From UBA11957 sp963603285 (GTDB taxonomy: Bacteria; Bacillota; Clostridia; Lachnospirales; Lachnospiraceae): a stretch of 64,000 bases of DNA. The notes beneath the pieces are model-generated. The model saw nothing but the letters and a program-made list of their open reading frames with translations, had not been told where the DNA came from and made no database searches. The position numbers were made by a program, and so were the translations under genes. This document shows, in pieces, positions 33,678 through 41,733 of this stretch (its first letter is position 1; every line of letters starts with the position of its first letter). Where the stretch lies: the NCBI GenBank assembly GCA_963603285.1, contig CAVCMG010000010.1, positions 1 to 64,000 of the forward strand, read 5' to 3'.

Positions 33678-33707
33678 AGTATATCATATCAAGTTTCATT
33701 ACTGCAA
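33678..33707 (-). promoter_or_regulatory. Promoter of the RelA/SpoT-domain gene
   Basis: TTGCAG (33702-33707), 18 nt and TATACT (33678-33683) read left. It is back-to-back with the promoter of the SEC-C gene, leaving only 2 nt between the minus-35 boxes. Confidence 0.6.
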
Positions 33708-33709
33708 CC

Positions 33710-33738
33710 TTGGCAAATCGCTGTTTTCCATGTATAAT
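33710..33738 (+). promoter_or_regulatory. Promoter of the SEC-C protein and metA genes
   Basis: TTGGCA (33710-33715), 17 nt and TATAAT (33733-33738) read right. No SAM riboswitch or T-box is visible between it and the genes. Confidence 0.75.
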
Positions 33739-33772
33739 AAAAAGACATGTTACAAAAGGAGGTTCACCTGAC

Positions 33773-34618
33773 ATGGCTGAACAACATACAACACCAATGC
33801 CCAAGTTTTATCCCAACGATCCCTGCCCCTGTCACAGCGGTAAGAAATACAAACACTGCTGCCAGAAACAGGAAAAGCGCAGCCGCTATCTCTGGGATAA
33901 TTTTCATGCGACCTATCTGGATCCGCAATATACGGCCAACACACTGGCCGACACTGCCCCCGGCATAACCGCCTTTTTCAACGAACGTGTATCCCGGCTG
34001 AAAAAGCCGCTCTTTTTCTGTCTGAATCCGGACAGCGACCGTGTGGTACGCTCCTACGATCTGACCGATGCGTATCTGCTGGTTTTCAGGGAGCTGCCGG
34101 TTCCGACAGACTACACCATGGAGACGGCACACGAAATCGAACGTCTCGTATACATGGAAGCCGGATTTCCCAAAGCCGTGATCCGCGAGGGTGTGAACGC
34201 CAACACCTATCTGGCCACTTCGCTGAATCATATGCTGTCCGCACCGCTGATCGATTCCCATATCGAGCCGTACGGCTTTGACTTTGTCAATATGCTGGTA
34301 CATGAGCTGCAGGTACAGCTCCCGATGCTGCAGAACTATCCGTCGGAGGAGCATGTTTCGTCCCACGACCGTTATCTGATCGGCAGTCTTTTGGTCCAGC
34401 AGCTGTTAAAATGGCATCTGATGGATGACAGCTACACCTGCCCGTATATCCCGGTCTACGAGGTGAAGTTCCCGACGATTCTGGAGGAATCGCAAAAGCG
34501 CTTCCAGTATATTCTGGACTACGGCTACGATACACCCGAAAAAGTGGAGCATCTGTTACGTTATTTTATCGAGATCAATCATCTGGAAGATGTTCTGGAT
34601 GTGCAGACTATATCATAA
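33773..34618 (+). CDS. SEC-C zinc-motif protein of unknown function
   Basis: The 281-residue protein has an N-terminal SEC-C motif (DPCPCHSGKKYKHCC, about 17-31), the zinc knuckle found at the end of SecA and in many small proteins. The remainder is an uncharacterised alpha-helical region containing the stretches YDLTDAYLLVFRELPVPTDY and EHLLRYFIEINHLEDVLDV. The frame continues upstream to 33521, but AAAGGAGG sits 10 nt before the ATG at 33773. It is followed after 12 nt by metA and is divergent from the RelA/SpoT-domain gene. Function unknown. Confidence 0.88.
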   Translation: MAEQHTTPMPKFYPNDPCPCHSGKKYKHCCQKQEKRSRYLWDNFHATYLDPQYTANTLADTAPGITAFFNERVSRLKKPLFFCLNPDSDRVVRSYDLTDAYLLVFRELPVPTDYTMETAHEIERLVYMEAGFPKAVIREGVNANTYLATSLNHMLSAPLIDSHIEPYGFDFVNMLVHELQVQLPMLQNYPSEEHVSSHDRYLIGSLLVQQLLKWHLMDDSYTCPYIPVYEVKFPTILEESQKRFQYILDYGYDTPEKVEHLLRYFIEINHLEDVLDVQTIS

Positions 34619-34630
34619 GGAGGAAAACCC

Positions 34631-35560
34631 ATGCCTATTCGTATTCCCGATTCCCTGCCGGCCCATGCCACGCTGGAATCTGAAAATATTTTTGTTATGA
34701 CCGAGTTTCGTGCGATGCATCAGGATATCCGTCCGCTGGACGTTCTGATCTTGAACCTGATGCCCACGAAGATTACAACGGAGACACAGCTGCTCCGCAA
34801 GCTGTCCAATACGCCGCTGCAGATCCATGTAGAGTTTCTGCAGACCGCCAGCTATATCCCGACCCATGCAGACCCGAGCCATATGGAGCAGTTTTACTAT
34901 ACCTTTGACCAGATCAAGGATCGCCGCTACGATGGCATGATCATTACGGGTGCACCGCTCGACTATGTCAAGTGTGAAGATGTGGCCTACTGGGATGAGA
35001 TCTGCAAGATCATGGAATGGACAAAGACACATGTACACTGTACATTCCATCTGTGCTGGGGCGCTTACGCCGGCCTGTATTACCATTACGGTATCGAAAA
35101 GCTGGATCTGGAGCGAAAGCTGTTTGGTATCTACCCGCACAAAATCATGAAGCCGACTTCACCACTGTTCCGTGGCTTTGACGATATCTTTATGGCACCG
35201 CACTCCCGTGCTACGGATGTGCGTGTTTCGGATGTGGAGGCTGTGCCGGAACTGGAGGTTATGGCTGTTACGGAGGGCGGCAGTCTGGCGATCGCCAAGA
35301 CAAAGGACAGCCGGCAGTTCTTTGTAACCTGTCATGCGGAATATGATGTGGATACGCTGGCCCAGGAGTATTTCCGGGATATGAAGAAAGGACTGACAAC
35401 GGTGGATCTGCCGGTAAACTATTTCCCGGACGATGATCCTGAAAAGGCACCGGTGGTGACATGGCGTTCTACCGGTCAGCTGTTGTATTCGAACTGGCTG
35501 AACTTCTATGTATACCAGAGTACGCCGTATGATCTGTACAGTAAGGAAACGAAATTCTAA
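34631..35560 (+). CDS. metA: Homoserine O-acyltransferase (MetA type)
   Basis: This 309-residue enzyme activates homoserine with acetyl- or succinyl-CoA in methionine synthesis. The catalytic Cys142 (HLCWGA), Lys47 in the PTKITTE segment and His235 (TCHAEYD) are all present, and the length is standard. Acyl-donor choice in this family is reported to depend on residue 111 (Glu for acetyl, Gly for succinyl). Here residue 111 is Asp (ITGAPLDYV), so the donor cannot be stated with certainty; acetyl-CoA is my guess. AAGGAGG precedes the ATG, and a terminator follows at 35576. Confidence 0.96.
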   Translation: MPIRIPDSLPAHATLESENIFVMTEFRAMHQDIRPLDVLILNLMPTKITTETQLLRKLSNTPLQIHVEFLQTASYIPTHADPSHMEQFYYTFDQIKDRRYDGMIITGAPLDYVKCEDVAYWDEICKIMEWTKTHVHCTFHLCWGAYAGLYYHYGIEKLDLERKLFGIYPHKIMKPTSPLFRGFDDIFMAPHSRATDVRVSDVEAVPELEVMAVTEGGSLAIAKTKDSRQFFVTCHAEYDVDTLAQEYFRDMKKGLTTVDLPVNYFPDDDPEKAPVVTWRSTGQLLYSNWLNFYVYQSTPYDLYSKETKF

Positions 35561-35575
35561 ATTTCTGATGTAAAA

Positions 35576-35620
35576 ATATCGGGAAAAGCAGCTGACATTT
35601 GCCTGTTTTTCCCGATTTAT
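35576..35620 (+). terminator. Terminator of metA
   Basis: ATCGGGAAAA (35578-35587) pairs with TTTTCCCGAT (35607-35616), followed by TTATTTTT. Confidence 0.88.
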
Positions 35621-35629
35621 TTTTCATAT

Positions 35630-35658
35630 AAAAAAGAGGGCTTCTGACCCTCTTTTTT
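35630..35658 (-). terminator. Terminator of the trigger-factor-like lipoprotein gene
   Basis: AAAAAAGAGGG (35630-35640) and CCCTCTTTTTT (35648-35658) form a stem with T-runs in both directions. It lies 11 nt after the stop at 35670. Confidence 0.88.
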
Positions 35659-35669
35659 ATATGTGCATA

Positions 35670-37004
35670 TTAGCTTAACGGCTGTAATACCTCTTTGGTA
35701 ATGGAGGTTTCTGTCTCGGTGGACTGGGAAGTCTCCGTCTCAGCTGCATTGGAAGAAGCTGCGGGAGCCTCGGACTCAGCTGCTGTGCTGGTTTCAGCTG
35801 CGGCAGAGCTGGCTTCAGCAGTTTCGCTGGTTTCGCTGGTCTCATCGACGGCTACTGTGGTCTCTGTGACGCTGGCGTTGTCGATGATGATCTTGTTGAT
35901 GCGCTGGAGCATCAGGGACTGTTCTACACTGAAACGGTCGTAGTAGTTAAAGAACTGGTCTTCTGTCACACCGGACTGGGAAATCAGATCCTGCAGGCTC
36001 TGCTGGTACTCGGCATCATCAGCGGAGATACCCTCGGCTTTCTCGATCGCAGCCATCACAAGGATCTGGCCTGCCATGCTCTTGCCGTACATCTGGACCA
36101 TATTGTCGTAATCGGCTACGCTTAAGCTGTTGTTTTTCAGATAATCCTCCAGCGTGATGTTATTGGAGCTGCAGTAGGTATCCATATAATTTTCATAGTA
36201 ATATCTGCCGTACTGTACCAGGGCATCCGGGTATTCGTTGATCACGGAATTTTCGAGAACAGTCTGCCATGCTTCGCTTTCCATGGTATTCTCGGCCTCG
36301 GTATTGTTATCTGTCTCCAGCTGTACACGGATCTCACGGTTATAATCCGCTACGGAGGTATATTCTGTATTGGCCTTTACCCACTCCTCGGAAATCGCTT
36401 TGGAGGATTCCTGTACTTTATTAACAGTTACGGTAAAGGTAACAGCCTTGCCGCTGAGGGCTTCGGTATAGTTTTTCGGGAAGGTCAGGTTCAGAGTAAC
36501 GGTATCACCGGCTTTGGCACCGATCAGGCCGTCCTCGAAGCCGTCGATAAAGCTGTGGCTGCCAAGCTTCAGATCATAACCGGAGGCTGTACCGCCATCA
36601 AACTGTTCGCCGTCCATCGTACCGACATAATCGATATTGACGGTATCGCCTTCCTGTGCCGCACGGTCTACCTCGACAAGCGTATTTTCCAGTGCATCAG
36701 CTACGGCATTATCTACGTCCTCATCGGTAACCTCTTTTACCTTCTTGGTCAGCTTCAGGCCCTTGTACTCGCCAAGCTTTACCACCTTGTCCAGATCGAT
36801 ATCCTTTGTCAGATCTGACAGGGTCGTGGGCGCTACATAATCATCCGGCACCTGTACCTGTGACAGGGTCATATCGGAGGAGCTCTCAGCCACTACGCTG
36901 CTGCCGGAGGCTGTAGAACTCTGTGCATCATCCTTTTTTCCGCAGCCGGTAACAGCCATCGTCAGGGCTAAGAGACCGCAGAGCAGTATATATCTTTTCT
37001 TCAT
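35670..37004 (-). CDS. Secreted trigger-factor-like FKBP peptidyl-prolyl isomerase lipoprotein
   Basis: The 444-residue protein has a lipoprotein signal (LLALTMAVTGC, Cys21), a short linker and a trigger-factor-type FKBP domain at about 110-205 (GDTVNIDYVGTMDGEQFDGG, FIDGFEDGLIGAKAGDTV). A trigger-factor-like helical C-domain runs to about 385, followed by a low-complexity Ser/Glu/Thr/Ala tail (about 390-435). It should fold exported proteins on the outer membrane face. The ribosome-binding part of cytosolic trigger factor is absent, as expected outside the cell. It has its own promoter and terminator. Confidence 0.92.
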   Translation of the reverse strand: MKKRYILLCGLLALTMAVTGCGKKDDAQSSTASGSSVVAESSSDMTLSQVQVPDDYVAPTTLSDLTKDIDLDKVVKLGEYKGLKLTKKVKEVTDEDVDNAVADALENTLVEVDRAAQEGDTVNIDYVGTMDGEQFDGGTASGYDLKLGSHSFIDGFEDGLIGAKAGDTVTLNLTFPKNYTEALSGKAVTFTVTVNKVQESSKAISEEWVKANTEYTSVADYNREIRVQLETDNNTEAENTMESEAWQTVLENSVINEYPDALVQYGRYYYENYMDTYCSSNNITLEDYLKNNSLSVADYDNMVQMYGKSMAGQILVMAAIEKAEGISADDAEYQQSLQDLISQSGVTEDQFFNYYDRFSVEQSLMLQRINKIIIDNASVTETTVAVDETSETSETAEASSAAAETSTAAESEAPAASSNAAETETSQSTETETSITKEVLQPLS

Positions 37005-37049
37005 ATTTTATCTCCATTTCTTTTGCATTTTGCGTCAATCGCGCTCATT

Positions 37050-37078
37050 ATTATAGCATTATTCCCCCGGTATGTACA
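37050..37078 (-). promoter_or_regulatory. Promoter of the trigger-factor-like lipoprotein gene
   Basis: TGTACA (37073-37078), 17 nt and TATAAT (37050-37055) preceded by TGC, an extended minus-10 (TGCTATAAT), read left. Confidence 0.72.
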
Positions 37079-37116
37079 GTAATTCAAAGAAAAAGCGGTC
37101 AAAAGGCAAAAATGAA

Positions 37117-37145
37117 TTGCCAATTACCGGTAACAATGCTAGAAT
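37117..37145 (+). promoter_or_regulatory. Promoter of the small membrane-anchored protein gene
   Basis: TTGCCA (37117-37122), 17 nt and TAGAAT (37140-37145), with a TGC extension, read right toward the ATG at 37182. Confidence 0.7.
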
Positions 37146-37181
37146 ATACAGTGATTATTTTTGAAGTTTAGGAGGCATATT

Positions 37182-37637
37182 ATGAAAGTCTGGCAGATCC
37201 TTCTGATTATTTTGGTAATCGTGGTTGCCGTTCTGGCTGTTCTGTACTTTGTTGGCAAACGTATGGAAAAGAAGCAGGCAGAGCAGCAGGAGCAGATGGA
37301 AGCTATGAAACAGCAGGTTTCCATGCTGATTATCGATAAAAAGAAACTCAAGCTCAAAGAATCCGGGCTTCCCCAGATGGTCATTGATCAGACGCCCAAG
37401 TACATGCGTCGTGCCAAGCTGCCCATCGTCAAGGCCAAGATCGGTCCCAAGATCATGACGATGATCGCTGACGAACGTATCTTTGATCAGATTCCGATCA
37501 AGAAAGAAGTCAAGGCTACGATCAGTGGACTCTACATCACCGACGTACGTGGCATCCGCGGACCGCTGGAGCATCAGGAAAAGAAAAAGGGATTCATGGA
37601 CAAGCTCAGAGACAAGGTCAACAGCCCGTCCAAATAA
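37182..37637 (+). CDS. Small membrane-anchored protein, unknown function
   Basis: The 151-residue protein has one N-terminal transmembrane helix (ILLIILVIVVAVLAVLYFVG) and a short Glu/Gln-rich coiled-coil-like stretch (EKKQAEQQEQMEAMKQQ). A basic soluble domain follows (YMRRAKLPIVKAKIGPKIMTMI, VKATISGLYITDVRG). I do not recognise a family. An AGGAGG site chooses the ATG at 37182 over one 21 nt upstream. It is monocistronic, between its own promoter and a strong bidirectional terminator. The domain is predicted cytoplasmic if the helix is a signal anchor. Confidence 0.85.
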   Translation: MKVWQILLIILVIVVAVLAVLYFVGKRMEKKQAEQQEQMEAMKQQVSMLIIDKKKLKLKESGLPQMVIDQTPKYMRRAKLPIVKAKIGPKIMTMIADERIFDQIPIKKEVKATISGLYITDVRGIRGPLEHQEKKKGFMDKLRDKVNSPSK

Positions 37638-37646
37638 TCCGTACAT

Positions 37647-37684
37647 ACAAAACAGGCATCGTCAATAGACGATGCCTGTTTTGT
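37647..37684. terminator. Bidirectional terminator
   Basis: A perfect 17-bp stem (37647-37663 with 37668-37684), with A-runs and T-runs at its base, lies between the convergent genes ending at 37637 (plus) and 37720 (minus). Confidence 0.93.
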
Positions 37685-37719
37685 TTTCAGGCTGGCAGTT
37701 TTTCTCTATATTATATTTC

Positions 37720-38649
37720 TTAACTGTCCATCCTCATACTAATCGGTAACTGGGCGAGAATGATAGCTGCGAATATAATGACACAACCGAGGATTTCCCG
37801 GGTGGTGAGCTTCTGGTCAAGGATGATCCATCCGGCGAGGACGGAAAAGACGGATTCTAGGCTCATAAGCAGGGATGCTACGGTTGGGTTCAGTCCGTTC
37901 TGGCCGATAATCTGCAGGGTGTAGGCTACGCCGCAGGACATGATGCCGGCGTACAGGATCGGGATCCAGGCGTTCCAGGACTGGAGGGCGGGGAGCCAGG
38001 ACTGAAATCCGGCGACGGAATGGTGCATATCTACAAAAAATGTCGGGATCAGTCCGATCAGTCCGGAGACGATGAACTGGATGGAGGACAGGCGCACGCC
38101 GTCAACCAGCGGGGAAAAATGATCCACCAGTAAAATATGCAGGGAAAAGCATACGGAGCAGATGATCACAAGCCCATCCGAAAACCGCAGGGCAAATCCG
38201 GTCGTGCCGTTCATGCAGAGCAGGTACAGACCGGCAAGGGTCAGTACGACGCCAATCCAGATATTCCAGCCACATTTCTTTTTCAGAAACAGTCCCAGAA
38301 TCGGTACCAGCAGAATATAGCAGGCCGTCAGGAAACCGGCTTTTCCGGCTTCTGTGCCCAGATTGATGCCCAGCTGCTGAAAGGAGCTGGCCACAAACAT
38401 CACACAGCCGCAGGCGATACCGCCGGTGAGCAGTGTTTTATTTTCGGCGGCAGTTTTGGGGTTACGGTTCGTCTTTTTATCCAGTACGTGGATCACCGGG
38501 ATCAGCACGATACCGCCGATCAGGGAACGGATACAGTTAAAGGAGAAGGCTCCTACAGCATCGCCACCGGTGGTCTGCGCGACAAATGCTATGCCCCAGA
38601 TCAGAGCTGTCAGAACCAACAGACAGGAATTTCTTACTTTCTGACTCAT
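37720..38649 (-). CDS. EamA/DMT-family transporter
   Basis: The 309-residue membrane protein has ten transmembrane helices in two EamA repeats (ALIWGIAFVAQTTGG in the first; SLLMSLESVFSVLAGWIILDQ in the second). Members export or import metabolites such as amino acids. The substrate is not readable. The start overlaps the stop of the DegV gene by 4 nt, so the two are translationally coupled. Confidence 0.93.
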   Translation of the reverse strand: MSQKVRNSCLLVLTALIWGIAFVAQTTGGDAVGAFSFNCIRSLIGGIVLIPVIHVLDKKTNRNPKTAAENKTLLTGGIACGCVMFVASSFQQLGINLGTEAGKAGFLTACYILLVPILGLFLKKKCGWNIWIGVVLTLAGLYLLCMNGTTGFALRFSDGLVIICSVCFSLHILLVDHFSPLVDGVRLSSIQFIVSGLIGLIPTFFVDMHHSVAGFQSWLPALQSWNAWIPILYAGIMSCGVAYTLQIIGQNGLNPTVASLLMSLESVFSVLAGWIILDQKLTTREILGCVIIFAAIILAQLPISMRMDS

Positions 38650-39557
38650 GCCTGCCCTCCTTTTGCCTTATCCAGCGCATAGAGCTCCTTCGGGCGACAG
38701 GAACAGCCGATGCCCAGTCCGTCCGGGCCAATATGGCAGGATACGCCAAGGGACAGATCATCGCGCAGGATATCTTCACCCGGAAAGGCTTCCCGGATCT
38801 GTTCCAGCCAGCCTTCGGTTGTCTCTGTATCCGCACTTGACGCAGCCAGAATACGCACCTCACCGGCCTCATATTCCTCGGAAAACTTTGTCAGCAGATC
38901 ATTTTTCAGTGCCTCAATCATCACTGTGCGCGCTTTTTTCGTTCCTCTGCAATTCTTAAAAGAATCCAGTTTCCCCACATCAAAGGACAATATTGGCTTG
39001 ATATTCAAAAGGGAGCCAATCGCTGCGGAGCTTGCCGAGATACGGCCGCCGCGTTTTAAATAGGTCAGATCGGAAACTGCCACATAGATATTCATACGAT
39101 CACGCACACGCTCCAGAATCTCCTTGCATTCAGCTGCGCTGTACCCAGCCTCGATCAGGTCGATGGCGTCCAGAATGGACTGGTGCATCAGGGTTGAAAC
39201 ACGGCCATTGTCCACGACAAACACACGGCCCTCATAGGGTTCGTCCAGTGCCAGCATATTTGCGGTATCGCAGGAGCTGCTGAGGCCGCTGCTGATCGGG
39301 ATATACAGAATTGTATCGTACAGCGCAAGCGCCTTGTCCCAGATTTCCATAACAGCTGCCGGAGACGGCTGGGAGGTGGAAACGTTTGCCCCGCTCTTTA
39401 ATCGACTGAAAAACGCCTCCCTTGTCAGCGTTACATCCTCATAATAACAGGTCTCATCAAAATAAAAAGGCATCGAAAGCACCATGATCTCGAGCCTTCC
39501 TGCCATTTTCTGTGTAATACTGCTGTGACTGTCCGTCACGATTCCTATTTTTCTCAT
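38646..39557 (-). CDS. DegV-family fatty-acid-binding protein
   Basis: The 303-residue protein is of the DegV/FakB type, which binds a fatty acid and presents it to the FakA kinase. It has the N-terminal IGIVTDSHSSIT, TSQPSPAAV near 90 (the characteristic TSQPS segment), ISSGLSSSCDTANML and KPILSFDVGKL. The second half (RVRDRMNIYVAVSDLTYLKRGGRIS) carries the expected RGGR motif. No fakA gene is nearby. A consensus promoter lies at 39611-39639. The DMT transporter gene follows with a 4-nt overlap. Confidence 0.94.
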   Translation of the reverse strand: MRKIGIVTDSHSSITQKMAGRLEIMVLSMPFYFDETCYYEDVTLTREAFFSRLKSGANVSTSQPSPAAVMEIWDKALALYDTILYIPISSGLSSSCDTANMLALDEPYEGRVFVVDNGRVSTLMHQSILDAIDLIEAGYSAAECKEILERVRDRMNIYVAVSDLTYLKRGGRISASSAAIGSLLNIKPILSFDVGKLDSFKNCRGTKKARTVMIEALKNDLLTKFSEEYEAGEVRILAASSADTETTEGWLEQIREAFPGEDILRDDLSLGVSCHIGPDGLGIGCSCRPKELYALDKAKGGQA

Positions 39558-39610
39558 AATGGTATGACCTGACTTTCAAAAATACTTTGTGTTTTAAAAT
39601 ATCAACGAAG

Positions 39611-39639
39611 ATTATACGGTTTTCCCTCTGACCTGTCAA
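39611..39639 (-). promoter_or_regulatory. Consensus promoter of the degV-DMT operon
   Basis: TTGACA (39634-39639), 17 nt, TATAAT (39611-39616): a perfect sigma-A promoter reading left. Confidence 0.88.
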
Positions 39640-39780
39640 GAACGACATGTCCTTTTTTGTACAACGATTCCCGGACAGCTGTGAAACATATTTTGTATCT
39701 TTTCCAGAAGAATTTCCATGATTTCCCGACATACTTTTGCTCTCTGCTGCAGATACTTTTCAAAAAGGAGGGTTTTGTCT

Positions 39781-40212
39781 ATGATTTCTGATACGACATA
39801 TTTATTACGCGAATGTAACTCCGGCTGCAAGATGGCATCCGGCGCTATGGAGCAGGTGATGCCCCATGTCCGCGACCAGAAGCTTTCGGATCTGCTGCAC
39901 AAATACAACGAAAAGCATCTGGATATCGGTGCCAGCTGCCATGAGCTGCTGACCGAGGACGGAGATAATGGGAAAGATCCCCATCCTCTGACACGCGCCA
40001 TGTCCTGGATGAGCACGGAGATGAAGCTGAATATCAGTGACGATAACAGCACCGTGGCAGGACTTCTGATGGACGGCTGCAGTATGGGGATCAAATCCTT
40101 AAGCCGCTATCTGAACCAGTACCCGGAGGCCTCCGGGGAAAGCCGGGATCTTACCAAAAAACTCATCCATCTGGAAGAGGACTTTATGGTGCAGCTCAAA
40201 AGCTTTGTCTGA
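39781..40212 (+). CDS. Ferritin-like helical bundle protein, possibly spore-related
   Basis: The 143-residue, all-helical protein begins MISDTTYLLRECNSGCKMAS and contains paired His/Glu-bearing helices (HKYNEKHLDIGASCHELL, KLIHLEEDFMVQLKSFV). This resembles DUF2383/coat-type ferritin-like four-helix bundles, known in clostridia among spore coat or stress proteins. Whether it binds metal is uncertain; a full diiron ExxH set is not obvious. AAAAAGGAGGG precedes the ATG. It ends only 6 nt from the convergent gene at 40219, with no terminator between them. Confidence 0.82.
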   Translation: MISDTTYLLRECNSGCKMASGAMEQVMPHVRDQKLSDLLHKYNEKHLDIGASCHELLTEDGDNGKDPHPLTRAMSWMSTEMKLNISDDNSTVAGLLMDGCSMGIKSLSRYLNQYPEASGESRDLTKKLIHLEEDFMVQLKSFV

Positions 40213-40218
40213 GGCTTC

Positions 40219-41724
40219 CTAGACCTTTGGCATATAGCACCGGAAATGTCCGACCGTCTGCGCGTAGTCCAGCTTTTCCTCAATAAAGGACTCCACCGCG
40301 CGGCGGGGATACTGATACTGATCGCTCAAATCCGACGGTATCAGATACATAGCCTGACCGCTGGTATACAGCGTATCCTCCAGACATTCCTCCGGCGTTT
40401 TCTGGCCCAGATTGCCGACCAGAAACATATCCGTATATTTATGGTAGATATTCGAAGGGATCAGATACTTCACAGCCTCGTTGTCAAGAATATAGACATC
40501 GAAACCATTCTCTTTTCTGAGTCGTACCTCCTCCACGATATCCCGGTAATCCGCTTCCTCGTCACGGTCGATAAAGATGCCATGAAAATGCGGTATATCC
40601 GTCAAAAGGACACTGTCCTGCAGCACATCGTAAGGCTTGACGCAGGCAATATCCACCACGCAGGCCACAACTACCCCGGCAACGGTCACCCGCACCAGCC
40701 AGAAACGCTGCAGCCATGCCAGATACGGCAGCACCAGCACCAGAAACGGGAACAGGCAGGTCAGGATATGGTAGGAATTGCACAGCGGATACAGGTTGAT
40801 GCAGCCAAGGACACTGTACAGCAGCACGATACATCCCATGCGGCCCTTTTCATTCTTCCGGTTGCGCAGGGTATAGACAACACCTAGGAAAACAGCTGCC
40901 AGAAAGACAATGCCCGTGGCCATATATTCGGGATCCTCCGTCATATATTCCCAGAGCATCAAACGGCTGGAAAAGGTCGAGATCCCTTTCAGGCTCATAT
41001 CGATAAAATCATCCCAGCTGCCGGTTCCCAGCAGATAAAACAGGACAAAAAAGCACGGCACACTCGATCCAGCCAGCCGGGCAAAAAATGCCTTTAACAC
41101 CCGTTTTCTGTCCTGCCGGTACATAAAGCCCAGAAGCAGTACACTGCACCAGGCCGCCAGCGCCACAAAGCCGCCAAACGTCTGCTTGCACATGATCGCC
41201 GCACCGGCAAAAAGCCCCGTTACCAGCTGACAGCGGATGGAAAAATACCTCTCAGCCGAAACCCGCTGTCGTAAAAAGCACACATCCCTGTACATACTGA
41301 AAAGCTGCACGGCAAGGATCGAGCAGCTGTATTCGTAAAACACATTATAATCAAAGCATAACAGAAACGCCAACGGCAAAACCAGCCGTCCGGCGCCCTT
41401 TACCTCCAAAAGTCCGGCAAACAGATATAACAGATAACAGATCGCAGCAAACAAAAGCGCGCCCAGCATCCGTGTCACCAGAAGCTCTCTGCCAAATACT
41501 GTCAGAGCCAGCCCGTGGATCATCGCAAACAGCGGTGTCTGCAGCAGGTTAAAATCCCGGTAGGGCACAATCCCCATCGCCATATTGTTGCCGAAGGTAA
41601 AATTCCACAGCTCATCTACATTACCCAGCCGCCGGAAAAAACCAAGCACAGCGGCCAGAAGCAGGAAAAGCAAAAAGGCAGCTATCCGTTTCTGCCTTTC
41701 CTGCATGGATCGTATCGCTTTCAT
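40219..41724 (-). CDS. GT-C-type membrane glycosyltransferase-like protein
   Basis: The 501-residue protein has about 11 transmembrane helices and a soluble C-terminal domain. The first outside loop holds NVDELWNFTFGNN and VPYRDFNLLQTPLF, the acidic and RDF pattern of PMT/ArnT-like GT-C enzymes that use lipid-linked sugars. The C-terminal 130 residues (from about FHGIFIDRDEEADYRDIVEE) probably lie outside the cell. The acceptor is unknown. The gene follows citrate synthase by 9 nt and shares its transcript, an odd functional pairing. Confidence 0.82.
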   Translation of the reverse strand: MKAIRSMQERQKRIAAFLLFLLLAAVLGFFRRLGNVDELWNFTFGNNMAMGIVPYRDFNLLQTPLFAMIHGLALTVFGRELLVTRMLGALLFAAICYLLYLFAGLLEVKGAGRLVLPLAFLLCFDYNVFYEYSCSILAVQLFSMYRDVCFLRQRVSAERYFSIRCQLVTGLFAGAAIMCKQTFGGFVALAAWCSVLLLGFMYRQDRKRVLKAFFARLAGSSVPCFFVLFYLLGTGSWDDFIDMSLKGISTFSSRLMLWEYMTEDPEYMATGIVFLAAVFLGVVYTLRNRKNEKGRMGCIVLLYSVLGCINLYPLCNSYHILTCLFPFLVLVLPYLAWLQRFWLVRVTVAGVVVACVVDIACVKPYDVLQDSVLLTDIPHFHGIFIDRDEEADYRDIVEEVRLRKENGFDVYILDNEAVKYLIPSNIYHKYTDMFLVGNLGQKTPEECLEDTLYTSGQAMYLIPSDLSDQYQYPRRAVESFIEEKLDYAQTVGHFRCYMPKV

Positions 41725-41733
41725 TGCCCTCTC

